Below are positions 7,952 through 16,728 of a stretch of DNA of 64,000 nt, one piece after another. The notes under the pieces were generated by a model that saw only the letters and a program-made list of their open reading frames with translations, did not search any database and was not told the DNA's origin. Source of the DNA: DASWOJ01 sp964242415 (GTDB lineage Bacteria > Pseudomonadota > Alphaproteobacteria > Acetobacterales > Acetobacteraceae); assembly GCA_964242415.1 (NCBI GenBank), contig CAXTAT010000012.1:67367-131366 (forward strand). The letters run 5' to 3'. The position numbers and the translations under genes are program-made. Every line of letters begins with the position of its first letter. The stretch's first letter is position 1.

Positions 7952-8998
7952 ATGGCGCGTTTCCTGGTCACTGGCGGCGCCGGCTACGTCGGCAGCCACC
8001 TGGTGGCCCTGCTGGCCGCCGGGGGCGGGGATGTCGTCGTGCTCGACAGCCTGCGCCAGGGCCACCGCGCCGCCGTGCCGCCCGGCGTGCGGCTGGTCGT
8101 GGCCGAGCTGTCCGACGCCGCGGCCGTGGACGCGGTGCTCGCCGAGGGGCCGTGGGACGCCGTGTTCCACTTCGCCGCCCTGTCCCTGGTGGGCGAGAGC
8201 ATGGCGCAGCCGATGCGCTACCTGCTGGACAACGCCGCCCTGGGCATCCGCCTGATCGACGCCTGCATCCGGCACGGCGTGCGCCGCTTCGTGCTGTCCA
8301 GCACCGCCAACCTGTTCGGCCTGCCCGACAGCATCCCCATCGCCGAGGACGCGCGCATCGCCCCGGCCTCGCCCTACGGCGAGAGCAAGCTGATGATCGA
8401 GCGCGCGTTGTTCTGGGCCGACCAGCTCCATGGGTTGCGCAGCGCCTGCCTGCGCTACTTCAACGCCGCCGGGGCCGATCCCGGGGGCGTGCTGGGGGAG
8501 GACCACGATCCCGAGACCCACCTGATCCCGCTGGTGATCGACGCCGCCCTGGGCCGCCGTCCGCCGCTGACCGTGTTCGGCACCGACTATGACACGCCGG
8601 ACGGCACCTGCATCCGCGATTACGTGCATGTGACCGACCTGGGCCACGCCCACCTGTGCGCCCTGCGGCAGTTGGACCACCGCAGCGTCACTTATAACCT
8701 TGGCAACGGGTTGGGGCATTCGGTGCGGGACGTGATCGGCGCCGTGGAGCGCAACCTGGGGCGGCCGGTGCCGGTGGTGTTCGGCGACCGCCGCGCCGGG
8801 GACCCGCCGGTGCTGGTGGCCTCAAGCGCGCTGATCCGGCGGGAGGCCGGGTGGGCGCCGCAATTTGCCGACCTGGACAGCATCGTCGGGACTGCGGCCC
8901 GCTGGCGGCTGTCGCACCCGCAAGGCTACGCCGCCGAGAAGGCAGGGCAATCGCACGTGGCTGCTGCTCCCTCTCCCTCCGGGAGAGGGCCGGGGTGA
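7952..8998 (+). CDS. galE: UDP-glucose 4-epimerase (GalE-like)
   Basis: An extended short-chain dehydrogenase of 348 residues that would interconvert UDP-glucose and UDP-galactose or related sugars with bound NAD. The Rossmann motif TGGAGYVG is at residues 7-14, the catalytic Ser near 117 in LSSTANLFG, and YGESK at 142-146 supplies the catalytic Tyr/Lys. ATG 7952 is chosen because GAGG sits just upstream and similarity begins with MARFLVTGG. The last residues (APSPSGRGPG and stop) are encoded by a REPIN-like repeat, not by family sequence. A convergent glycosyltransferase ends in the other arm of the same repeat. A role in exopolysaccharide or LPS sugar supply is inferred. Confidence 0.88.
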   Translation: MARFLVTGGAGYVGSHLVALLAAGGGDVVVLDSLRQGHRAAVPPGVRLVVAELSDAAAVDAVLAEGPWDAVFHFAALSLVGESMAQPMRYLLDNAALGIRLIDACIRHGVRRFVLSSTANLFGLPDSIPIAEDARIAPASPYGESKLMIERALFWADQLHGLRSACLRYFNAAGADPGGVLGEDHDPETHLIPLVIDAALGRRPPLTVFGTDYDTPDGTCIRDYVHVTDLGHAHLCALRQLDHRSVTYNLGNGLGHSVRDVIGAVERNLGRPVPVVFGDRRAGDPPVLVASSALIRREAGWAPQFADLDSIVGTAARWRLSHPQGYAAEKAGQSHVAAAPSPSGRGPG

Positions 8999-9106
8999 GG
9001 GGGCGGGCAAGCACCACCCTGTCCAGTGACAGAATCGGTCTGCCCTAAGCCGCGGCCGGCGCCGCAAGACCCCCTCACCCCGGCCCTCTCCCGAGGGGAG
9101 AGGGAG
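8967..9106. repeat. REPIN-like inverted pair, copy 2, overlapping two gene ends
   Basis: Inverted arms at 8967-9003 and 9071-9106 share the core GAGAGGGCCGGGGTGAGG. The inner flanks match copy 1 (3301). The TGA of the epimerase (8996-8998) and the TGA of the glycosyltransferase (9075-9077) both lie inside the arms. Confidence 0.9.
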
Positions 9107-10016
9107 CAGAAATCGACAAGTAGGCCAGCCGCTTGATCTCCTTCCGGCCTCGCGTCACCGAATCCAGGATCAAGCCGCAGGTCAGCGACAGGAACGACAG
9201 CACCACCAGCCCCGTCGCCAGCACCGCCGTCGGCAGCCGTGGCACCAGCCCGGTTTGCAGGTAGGTCCGCACCACCGGCAGGACGATCACCACCGCCAGC
9301 AGCAGCAGCGCCGCCGCAATCACGGCGAAGAACGGCAGCGGACGCTCCTCCTTCACCAGCAGCAGCACCGTGCGCAGGATGCGCAGGCCGTCGCGGTAGG
9401 TGTTCAGCTTGCTCGCCGACCCCGCCGGGCGCTCCTTGTAGGGCGTCGGCATCTCGCCGATCGGCATCCGCAGCTCCAGCGCGTGGATGGTGAACTCCGT
9501 CTCGGTCTCGAAGCCGCCGGACAGCGCGGGGAAGCTCTTCACGAACCGGCGGGAGAACACCCGGTAGCCCGACAGCATGTCCGACACCCGGTTGCCGAAG
9601 ATACTGGCCACCAGGCCCGTCAGCACCTGGTTGCCGAAGCGGTGGCCCGGCCGGTAGGCGGCTTGCGCCTCCGACACGCGGGCGCCGTTCACCATGTCCA
9701 GGCCGTCGCGCAGCAGCATCTCCACCATGGCCGGGGCGGAGGCGGCATCGTAGGTGTCGTCGCCATCGACCAGCACGTAGGCATCGGCGTCGATGTCGGC
9801 GAACATGCGGCGGATCACGTTGCCCTTGCCCTGCAGCCGCTCGGTCCGCACCAGGGCGCCGGCCTGCCGCGCCACGGCCGCGGTGCCGTCCGACGAGTTG
9901 TTGTCATAAACGTAGATCGCCGCATCCGGCAGCGCCGCCCGGAAGGCGCGGACGACGGCGGGAATGGCCGCCTGCTCGTTGAAGCACGGCACCAGCACCG
10001 CGACCCGGTGCGTCAC
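9075..10016 (-). CDS. Family 2 glycosyltransferase (polyprenyl-phosphate sugar transferase-like)
   Basis: A 313-residue GT2 enzyme with a GT-A domain and two C-terminal membrane segments. Visible motifs are VAVLVPCFNEQAAIP at the N-terminus, VYDNNSSDGT, the nucleotide-sugar-binding VDGDDTYD (about 95-102) and KGNVIRRMF. This architecture, next to a GtrA-like gene, is typical of GtrB/DPM1-like transferases that load a sugar on undecaprenyl phosphate. Start GTG 10016 shares GTGA with the stop of the GtrA-like gene. The C-terminal tail SAPSPLGRGPG is encoded by the repeat at 8967-9106. The sugar transferred is not predictable. Confidence 0.87.
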   Translation of the reverse strand: MTHRVAVLVPCFNEQAAIPAVVRAFRAALPDAAIYVYDNNSSDGTAAVARQAGALVRTERLQGKGNVIRRMFADIDADAYVLVDGDDTYDAASAPAMVEMLLRDGLDMVNGARVSEAQAAYRPGHRFGNQVLTGLVASIFGNRVSDMLSGYRVFSRRFVKSFPALSGGFETETEFTIHALELRMPIGEMPTPYKERPAGSASKLNTYRDGLRILRTVLLLVKEERPLPFFAVIAAALLLLAVVIVLPVVRTYLQTGLVPRLPTAVLATGLVVLSFLSLTCGLILDSVTRGRKEIKRLAYLSISAPSPLGRGPG

Positions 10017-10465
10017 CGCCCGCCGCCGCTGAACACCACCCGGCGCGACAGGTTGAAGTTGGCGAGCAGCCCCGCCGCCACCCCGGCCAGGATCGCCAGC
10101 ACCGGATGGCTGGCGCAGACCGGCACGTTCCAGACCAGCAGCAGGAACGCACCGCGGTTCAGCACGAAGCCGACCCCGTTGGCGGCGACGAACAGCAGCC
10201 ACTGCCGGGCCGCGCCATGCTGCCGCCGGCCGGCAAAGGTCCAGGCCCGGTTCCCGGCCCAGGTCGTCGTCACCGCGGCAAAGTAGCTGAGCAGCCCCGC
10301 GGCGATCAGCCCGACCTGCCCCCGCAGCGCATAGACCACCGTGGTGTCCACGATGAACCCGGCGAGTCCGACGATGCCGAACCGCAGGAACTGCTGGCCC
10401 AGCCGCATCCGGTCCGGCGTCAGGGCGGCGCGGATCGGGGAAGGAAGCCAGGAAGGCACCAGCAT
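10013..10465 (-). CDS. GtrA family membrane protein
   Basis: A 150-residue protein with four predicted membrane segments. It matches the GtrA family, proposed to flip lipid-linked glucosyl or other sugars across the inner membrane. Recognisable stretches are FLRFGIVGLAGFIVDT near residue 25, TWAGNRAWTF in the middle and LANFNLSRRVVF near the end. It is coupled by a 4-base overlap with the downstream GT2 gene, giving the usual flippase/transferase pair. Start ATG 10465 has no clear ribosome-binding site; ATG 10408 is the alternative and would still leave the family domain intact. Confidence 0.82.
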   Translation of the reverse strand: MLVPSWLPSPIRAALTPDRMRLGQQFLRFGIVGLAGFIVDTTVVYALRGQVGLIAAGLLSYFAAVTTTWAGNRAWTFAGRRQHGAARQWLLFVAANGVGFVLNRGAFLLLVWNVPVCASHPVLAILAGVAAGLLANFNLSRRVVFSGGGR

Positions 10466-10544
10466 GGCGCCCGCACTAGCGGAAATCCGGGCAGCGGGCC
10501 ACCATGCTGGCGCAACAGCAACCGTTCCTGACCTGCAAAGGCAG

Positions 10545-10644
10545 GCCGTCATTGCGAGCCGCACTTGTGGCGTGGCAATCCAGGGGGGCCAGGGCGGTCC
10601 TTGGCTCCTCGATTGCCGCGCCGAAGCCGGCTCGTAATGACGGC
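10545..10644. repeat. MITE-like inverted repeat element (CGTCATTGCGAGCC family), copy 1
   Basis: A 100-base element with near-perfect terminal inverted repeats: GCCGTCATTGCGAGCC at the left and GGCTCGTAATGACGGC at the right, with inner blocks GTGGCAATCCAG and CGATTGCCGCG. It lies between the divergent starts of the GtrA-like gene and the first binding-protein gene. It contains no coding sequence. Confidence 0.85.
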
Positions 10645-10753
10645 ACGCCCCGGGGGTATCGGCCAGCATCGAAGGCGGCCGGTTCGACAGGTGCCATGCT
10701 GGCCTGACGGGCGCAGGCGTGGTTCTGTTTGCAAAACGCACCCGGAGGCCACG

Positions 10754-12328
10754 ATGAAACGCCGCACCTTGCTGACCGCTCCGGCGCTGCTGGCGCTGCC
10801 TTCCCTCGCGCGGGCGCAGGAGGGGCGGTTGCTGCGCTTCATCCCGCAGGCCGACCTGACGGTGCTGGACCCGATGTGGACCACCGCCTACGTCACCCGC
10901 AATCATGCCTTCATGGTGTACGACACGCTGTTCGGCCAGGACAGCCAGTACCGGCCCTCGCCGCAGATGCTGGAGTCGTTCGCAACCGAGGACGGCGGCA
11001 AGATTTGGGTGCTGCGCCTGCGCCCGGGCCTGCTGTTCCACGACGGGGAGCCGGTGCGGTCGCAGGACTGCATCGCCAGCCTGCGACGCTGGGGCAAGCG
11101 CGATGCCTTCGGCGGCGCGCTGCTGGCCGCGACCGACGAGCTGGCGCCGATCGATGACCGCACCTTCACCTTTCGCCTGCGCAAGCCGTTCCCGCTGCTG
11201 CCCAAGGCGCTGTCCAAGACGCCGCTGTACATGCCCGCCATCATGCCCGAGCGCATCGCCAAGACCGACCCGTTCACCCAGGTCACCGACATGACCGGCA
11301 GCGGACCCTACCGCTTCGTCGCCGGGGAGCGGGTGCCCGGCGCCCGCGCCGTGTATGAGCGATTTGCCAAGTACAAGCCGCGCGAGGACGGCGCCGCCGA
11401 CTGGACCGCCGGCCCCAAGGTGGTCAACTTCGACCGCGTCGAGTGGACCACCATCCCCGACCCGACCACCGCCGCCCAGGCGCTGATCAACGGCGAGCAG
11501 GACTGGTGGGACTACGCCACCGCCGACCTGATGCCCCTGCTGTCCGGCAGCCGCGGCGTGAAGGTGGTCGTGCAGGAGCCATCGGGCCAAATCCCCATCC
11601 TGCGGTTCAACCACCTGCAGCCGCCGTTCAACAATCCCGCGATCCGCCGTGCCCTGCTCGGCGCCGTCAGCCAGCAGGATGTGGTGACCACCGTCGTCGG
11701 CGACGCGCCGGGCATGTCCCGCACCGGCGTCGGCTTCTTCTGCCCTGGCACCCCGATGGCCAGCAGCGTCGGCATGGAGGCGCTGACCAGCCCGCGCGAC
11801 ATGGACAAGGTGAAGCGCGACCTGAAGGACGCCGGCTACAACGGGGAGCGCGTGGTGCTGATGGCCGCCACCGATTTCCCGGTGCTGAAGGCGATGGCGG
11901 ACGTAACGGCCGACATGATGCAGCGCGCCGGCATGAACGTGGATTACGTCGCCACCGACTGGGGCAGCGTCGTCACCCGGCGCGCGAAGAAGGAGCCGGT
12001 GGAGCAGGGCGGCTGGAGCGCCTTCTGCACGGCGTGGGCCGGCACCGACCACCTGGACCCCTCCGGCCACTTGTCGCTGCGGGCCAATGGCGAGCAGGCG
12101 TGGATCGGCTGGCCCACCGACCTGCGCATCGAGCAGTTGCGCGACCAGTGGTTCGACGCCCCGGATGTGGCGTCCCAGGCGGCGCTGTGCGCGGAAATCC
12201 AGCGCGAGGCGTTCCAGTCCGTCCCCTACATCCCGATGGGCCAGTACTTGCAGCCGACGGCCTACCGGGCCGACCTGCAGGGCGTGTTGAACGGCTTTGC
12301 GCTGTTCTGGAACGTCAAGCGCGCATGA
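10754..12328 (+). CDS. Peptide/nickel-type ABC transporter substrate-binding protein 1
   Basis: A 524-residue periplasmic binding protein of the SBP_bac_5 (DppA/OppA) family. The N-terminus MKRRTLLTAPALLALPSLARA is an export signal with a twin-arginine-like start, cleaved before QEG. Typical landmarks follow: LDPMWTTAYVTRNH, LRPGLLFHDGEPV, a MPERIAKTDPF segment and FNHLQPPFNNPAIRRALL. GGAGG precedes ATG 10754. It is the first gene of a seven-gene operon ending at 19673. The last codons are followed directly by a duplicated stop/start junction with the second binding-protein gene. The ligand is unknown; family members bind peptides, nickel, or other small molecules. Confidence 0.92.
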   Translation: MKRRTLLTAPALLALPSLARAQEGRLLRFIPQADLTVLDPMWTTAYVTRNHAFMVYDTLFGQDSQYRPSPQMLESFATEDGGKIWVLRLRPGLLFHDGEPVRSQDCIASLRRWGKRDAFGGALLAATDELAPIDDRTFTFRLRKPFPLLPKALSKTPLYMPAIMPERIAKTDPFTQVTDMTGSGPYRFVAGERVPGARAVYERFAKYKPREDGAADWTAGPKVVNFDRVEWTTIPDPTTAAQALINGEQDWWDYATADLMPLLSGSRGVKVVVQEPSGQIPILRFNHLQPPFNNPAIRRALLGAVSQQDVVTTVVGDAPGMSRTGVGFFCPGTPMASSVGMEALTSPRDMDKVKRDLKDAGYNGERVVLMAATDFPVLKAMADVTADMMQRAGMNVDYVATDWGSVVTRRAKKEPVEQGGWSAFCTAWAGTDHLDPSGHLSLRANGEQAWIGWPTDLRIEQLRDQWFDAPDVASQAALCAEIQREAFQSVPYIPMGQYLQPTAYRADLQGVLNGFALFWNVKRA

Positions 12329-12356
12329 TCGCCAACGTCAAGCGCGCATGATCGCC
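12311..12356. repeat. 23-base perfect tandem duplication at a stop/start junction
   Basis: The unit beginning AACGTCAAGCGCGCATGATC occurs at 12311-12333 and again at 12334-12356. Each copy contains ATGA. The first overlaps the TGA of binding protein 1. An ATG at 12325 now opens only an eight-codon frame (MIANVKRA) whose TGA overlaps the ATG of the next gene at 12348. Confidence 0.97.
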
Positions 12357-13931
12357 CGCAGGGGCGCGCTTGCCGGGGCGGCGGCCCTGGCAATGCCGTC
12401 CCTGGCGCGGGGCCAGAAAAATGGGGCTCCAGCGGGCGTGCTGCGGATGGCGCCGCAGGCCAACCTGGGGTCGCTCGATCCCATCTGGTCCACGGCCAAC
12501 ATCACCCGCAACCACGGCTTCATGATTTATGACACGCTGTATGGCCTGACCGCCGGGTTGCAGCCGACGCCGCAGATGGCGGCTGGGCACCTGGTGCTGG
12601 ACGAGGGGCGCGAGGTGCAGATCACCCTGCGCGACGGCCTGGCGTTCCATGACGGCGAGCCGGTGCGGGCGGTGGACGCCGTGGCCAGCCTGCGCCGCTG
12701 GATGGCGCGCAACCCGTTCGGCCAGAAGCTGGCGACGGTGGTGGACGAGCTGCAGCCGTTGAACGACCGCCAACTGTTGTTCCGGCTGTCCCGCCCGTTC
12801 CCGCTGCTGTTCAACGCCCTGGCCAGCACCAGCACCCCGGCCTTCATCATGCCCGAGCGCGTGGCGGCCACCGACCCGTTCCGCCAGATCGACGACACCA
12901 CCGGGTCCGGCCCGTTCCGCTTCAAGCGGGACGAGTTCAACTCCGGCAGCCTCGCCGTCTATGAGCGCAACCCGGCCTACTTGCCCGCAGATGGCCCGCC
13001 CAGCCTGACCGCCGGCGGCAAGGTCGTCCACTTCGACCGCGTGGAGTGGCGCATCATCCCCGACGCCGCCACCGCCTCCGCCGCGCTGCAGCAGGGCGAG
13101 ATCGACTGGTTCGAGCAGCCACCGCCCGAGCTGCAAACCCTGCTGCGCCGGAGCCGCGGCATCACGGTCGAGGCCATCGACCCCCTGCCGCTGATGGGCG
13201 TGCTCCGCCTGAACCACCTGCACCCGCCGTTCGACGACCCGGCCCTGCGCCGCGCCTTGCTGCCGGCGGTCAGCCAGGCAGACTTCATGACCGCCATCGT
13301 CGGCACCGATCCGGCCATGGTCCGCGACCCCGCCGGCGCCTTCACCCCGGGCACCACCTACGCGACCGAGGCCGGGCTGGAGCCGCTGCTGTCCCCGCGC
13401 AGCCTGGACGCCGCGCGTGCGGCGATGCGCGACGCCGGCTACACGGACCAGCCGATGCGGCTGATCGGACCCACCGACATCCTGGCCCCGGCCGCGCTGA
13501 CCCAGGTGGCCGCCGACCTGTTCCACCGGCTGGGCTTCAACATGGACCTGGCGCTGTCCGACTGGGGCACCGTCATCTAGCGCCGGGCCAGCCAGGAGCC
13601 GGTGGAGCGCGGTGGCTGGTCGGCGCTGCTGACCAGCTTCACCAGCTACGACTTCCTCGACCCGGCGCTGCATCCCCTGGCCCGCGGCAACGGCGTGCAG
13701 GGCTGGCCCGGCTGGCCCACACTGCCGCGGCTGGAGGAGTTGCGCGACGCCTGGTTCGACGCGCCGGACCCCACCGCCCGCAAGGCGATCTGCGACGACA
13801 TGCAACGCGTGGTGATCGCCGAGGTCGCCTGGGTGCCGGTCGGCGGCTACTTGTCGATGACGGCGCTGCGCCGCAACCTGGTCGGCCGAGTGAATGGGTT
13901 TGCCATCTTCTGGGGCTTGCGCCCAGAGTAG
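12348..13931 (+). pseudogene. ABC transporter substrate-binding protein 2, interrupted by in-frame TAG
   Basis: The frame from ATG 12348 encodes a signal peptide (about residues 1-24, ALAMPSLARG) and a DppA-like protein collinear with its two neighbours, with MPERVAATDPF and LNHLHPPFDDPALRR landmarks. At 13578-13580 a TAG interrupts it, just after LALSDWGTVI. The same frame continues without any shift as RRASQEPVERGGWS and so on to TAG 13929-13931. Both paralogues have a sense codon here (SVVTRRA, TVGARRA). The upstream part alone would be 410 residues and lack the C-terminal lobe. It is a recent nonsense pseudogene, a read-through gene or a sequencing error; the intact remainder argues for a very recent event. 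Confidence 0.9.
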
Positions 13932-13961
13932 TCATCTTCCGGGGCTTGCGCCCAGAGCAGC
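13904..13961. repeat. 29-base imperfect tandem duplication at the 3' end of binding protein 2
   Basis: The segment 13904-13932, which encodes the last residues and the TAG stop, is repeated at 13933-13961 with three T-to-C differences. In the second copy the stop triplet reads CAG. Confidence 0.93.
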
Positions 13962-14023
13962 GGCAGGTTGGCCCGCGGATTGCAGGTTTTTCGCGGAATG
14001 CCTTGGATTAAGGAATGAAAGCC

Positions 14024-15610
14024 ATGAAGCGTCGCACCCTAATGGCCACTGGCGCCGCCGCCGCGGGCGGCCTGGCGATGCCGCGGCTGGCCCGGGCGCA
14101 GGACGCCCAGGTGCTGCGCTTCGTGCCGCAGGCCAACCTGTCCACCTTGGATTCCGTTGTCGGCACGCAGTACGTGGTCCGCAACGCCAGCGTGCTGATC
14201 TGGGACACGCTGTTCGGCGTCGATGCCAACCTGGACCCCAAGCCGCAGATGGTCGAAGCCTGGGAGGCCACGGACGGCAACAAGACCTGGACGTTCAAGC
14301 TGCGGCCGGGCCTGCGCTTCCACGACAACACCCCCGTGCTGTCCCGCGACGTGGTGGCCAGCCTGTCGCGCTGGATGGTGCGCGACACCATGGGCCAGCG
14401 CATCAAGGCCACCCTGGTCGCCATCGAGGCCCCGGACGACCGCACGATCCGGCTGCGGCTGAACCGGCCGTTCCCCAAGATGCTGTTCGCCCTGGGCAAG
14501 AGCAACCCGCCGATGGCGGAGATCATGCCCGAGCGCATCGCCAAGACCGACCCGTTCATCCAGATCACCGAGTACGTCGGCTCCGGCCCGATGTCGTTCA
14601 AGCGCGACGAGTGGAACCCCGGCAGCAAGGCCGTCTTCGAGCGTTTCGCCGGGTACCAGCCCCGTGCCGAGGCCGGGGAATGGCTGTCGGGCGGCAAGCG
14701 CATGATGTTCGACCGCGTCGAGTGGCAGATCATGCCCGACGACGCCACCAAGGCCGCCGCGCTGCAGAACGGCGAGATCGACTGGTGGGAGAACCCGGTG
14801 CCCGACCTGGTGCCGCTGCTGAAGCGCAACCGCAACATCAACGTCGATATCGCTGATCCCCTGGGCAACATCGGCTCGTTCCGCATGAACCACCTGCAGC
14901 CGCCGTTCAACGACGTGCGGGTGCGGCGCGCGGTGATGATGGCGCTGGACCAGGAGGACTACATGCGCTCCCTCGTCGGCGAGGACGACGCGCTGTGGAA
15001 GCGCAACGCCAGCTACTTCACGCCGGGCACCCCGACGTGGAGCGACGCGGGGGGCGAAATCCTGACGGGGCCGCGCCGATACGACGAGGCGAAGCGGCTG
15101 CTGGCCGAGGCCGGCTACAACGGCGAGCCAGTGGTGCTGATGGTCGCCACCGACGTGCAGATCACCAAGGCGCAGGGCGACGTGACGGCGGACCTGCTAG
15201 GCAAGATCGGCATGAAGGTCGATTACCAGGCGCTGGACTGGGGCACCGTGGGCGCGCGCCGGGCCAAGAAGGACCCGGTGAGCCAGGGCGGCTGGAACAT
15301 TTTTCATACGTGGCACGCCGGGGCGGACTGCATCAACCCGGCACCGTACACCGGGCTGGACTGCGGCGGCGACAAGGCATGGTTCGGCTGGCCGAAGTCG
15401 GATGCGGTGGAGGCGCTGATCGGCGAGTGGTTCGACGCGCCGGACCTGCCGGCGGAAAAGGCGGCGATGGCGGCGATCAACAAGGCGTCGATGCAGTTCG
15501 TCACCTATGCGCCAACCGGCTTCTTCCTGCAGTACCAGGCGTGGCGCAAGAACGTCAGCGGCATCGTCAAGGCGCCGTTCCCGGTATTCTGGGGCGTGCA
15601 GAAGACCTAG
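14024..15610 (+). CDS. Peptide/nickel-type ABC transporter substrate-binding protein 3
   Basis: A 528-residue SBP_bac_5 family protein, the third in tandem. The signal peptide runs MKRRTLMATGAAAAGGLAMP through ARAQ, with a twin-arginine-like start. It shares MPERIAKTDPF, MNHLQPPFN, DWGTV.ARRAKK and GGWN landmarks with the other two, so all three are paralogues from local duplication. ATG 14024 is preferred to ATG 14015 because AAGGA lies at proper distance from it. A MITE-like element separates it from the permease genes. It is the binding protein nearest to the permeases and probably a working partner of the complex. Confidence 0.92.
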   Translation: MKRRTLMATGAAAAGGLAMPRLARAQDAQVLRFVPQANLSTLDSVVGTQYVVRNASVLIWDTLFGVDANLDPKPQMVEAWEATDGNKTWTFKLRPGLRFHDNTPVLSRDVVASLSRWMVRDTMGQRIKATLVAIEAPDDRTIRLRLNRPFPKMLFALGKSNPPMAEIMPERIAKTDPFIQITEYVGSGPMSFKRDEWNPGSKAVFERFAGYQPRAEAGEWLSGGKRMMFDRVEWQIMPDDATKAAALQNGEIDWWENPVPDLVPLLKRNRNINVDIADPLGNIGSFRMNHLQPPFNDVRVRRAVMMALDQEDYMRSLVGEDDALWKRNASYFTPGTPTWSDAGGEILTGPRRYDEAKRLLAEAGYNGEPVVLMVATDVQITKAQGDVTADLLGKIGMKVDYQALDWGTVGARRAKKDPVSQGGWNIFHTWHAGADCINPAPYTGLDCGGDKAWFGWPKSDAVEALIGEWFDAPDLPAEKAAMAAINKASMQFVTYAPTGFFLQYQAWRKNVSGIVKAPFPVFWGVQKT

Positions 15611-15636
15611 CGCGATGGCGGCCCAAACCCCGAAGC

Positions 15637-15747
15637 CCCGTCATTGCGAGCCGGCTTCGGCGCGGCAATCCAGCGGGCGCGCGCACTGCTGCCGGGTCCG
15701 CGCGCCCCTGGAGCGCCGCGTCGCCGCGCTCCTCGCAACCACGATGG
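15637..15747. repeat. MITE-like element (CGTCATTGCGAGCC family), copy 2, right end decayed
   Basis: The left end CCCGTCATTGCGAGCCGGCT and the inner block GCGGCAATCCAG match the other copies. The right end (CTCGCAACCACGATGG) is degenerate. An internal GC-rich hairpin (around 15674-15707) is present. It fills the gap inside the ABC operon between binding protein 3 and the first permease. Confidence 0.75.
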
Positions 15748-15786
15748 CGGAGATGATGACGATGGCCGAGACGAGGCGCTGAACCG

Positions 15787-16728
15787 ATGCTGGGATACCT
15801 GCTCCGCCGCATTCTCTCGACCATCCCGGTCATGGCCGTGGTCGCGCTGTTCGTGTTCAGCCTGCTGTACATCGCCCCCGGTGACCCGGCCGCGATCATC
15901 GCCGGCGACCAAGCGACACCGGCCGACGTGGAGCGCATCCGCGCCGGGCTGGGGCTGGACCGGCCGTTCCTGATCCGCTTCGGCGAGTGGGCGTGGCATG
16001 TGCTGAACGGCGACCTCGGCACCTCGATCTTCACCAACCTGCCGGTGACGCACATGATCGCGCAGCGGCTGGAGCCGACGATCTCGCTGATGCTGCTGAC
16101 CTTGATCCTGTCTATCGGCATCGCGGTGCCGATGGGCGTGCTGGCGGCATGGAACCATGGCACCTGGATCGACCGCTTCATCATGATCTTCGCGGTGCTG
16201 GGCTTCTCGATCCCGGTGTTCGTGGTGGGCTACCTGCTGGCCTACGTGTTCGCGCTGCAGCTCGACTGGTTCCCGGTGCAGGGCTACACGCCACTGTCGC
16301 GCGGGGTGGGGCCGTGGCTGAACAACCTGGTGCTGCCGTCGGTGGCCTTGGGCGGCGTCTATATCGCGCTGATCGCCCGCATCACCCGGGCGACGATGCT
16401 AGAGGTGCTGAGCCAGGACTACATACGCACCGCCAAGGCCAAGGGCGTCGGCAGCCGCACCGTGCTGTTCCTGCACGCGCTGAAGAATGCCGCCGTGCCC
16501 ATCGTCACGGTGATCGGCCTGGGCGTCGCGCTGCTGATCGGCGGGGCCGTGGTGACCGAGAGCGTGTTCGCCATCCCCGGGCTGGGCCGGCTGGTGGTGG
16601 ATGCCATCCTGCGGCGGGACTACCCGGTGATCCAGGGCGTCGTGCTGCTGTTCAGCTTCGTCTATGTGCTCGTCAACCTCGGGGTTGACCTGCTCTACAC
16701 CGTCTTCGACCCGAGGATACGGCTATGA
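15787..16728 (+). CDS. Dpp-type ABC transporter permease (DppB-like)
   Basis: A 313-residue inner-membrane permease with six predicted segments. It starts MLGYLLRRILSTIPV as in DppB/OppB proteins, followed by the family loop YIAPGDPAA. The cytoplasmic coupling (EAA) loop is visible as RTAKAKGVGSRTVLFLHALK (about residues 213-232). It ends LVNLGVDLLYTVFDPRIRL, the usual C-terminus. Its stop overlaps the start of the second permease (ATGA), so the pair is coupled. Confidence 0.93.
   Translation: MLGYLLRRILSTIPVMAVVALFVFSLLYIAPGDPAAIIAGDQATPADVERIRAGLGLDRPFLIRFGEWAWHVLNGDLGTSIFTNLPVTHMIAQRLEPTISLMLLTLILSIGIAVPMGVLAAWNHGTWIDRFIMIFAVLGFSIPVFVVGYLLAYVFALQLDWFPVQGYTPLSRGVGPWLNNLVLPSVALGGVYIALIARITRATMLEVLSQDYIRTAKAKGVGSRTVLFLHALKNAAVPIVTVIGLGVALLIGGAVVTESVFAIPGLGRLVVDAILRRDYPVIQGVVLLFSFVYVLVNLGVDLLYTVFDPRIRL

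Noticed and set aside
10470..12070. Extension of the GtrA-like protein to 685 residues
   Set aside because: Everything upstream of about 10465 is antisense to binding protein 1 and shows no family sequence.
12315..13805. 496-codon minus-strand frame opposite binding protein 2
   Set aside because: Gly/Arg/His-rich with no recognisable domain. It spans the TAG site but the plus strand carries the paralogous sequence.
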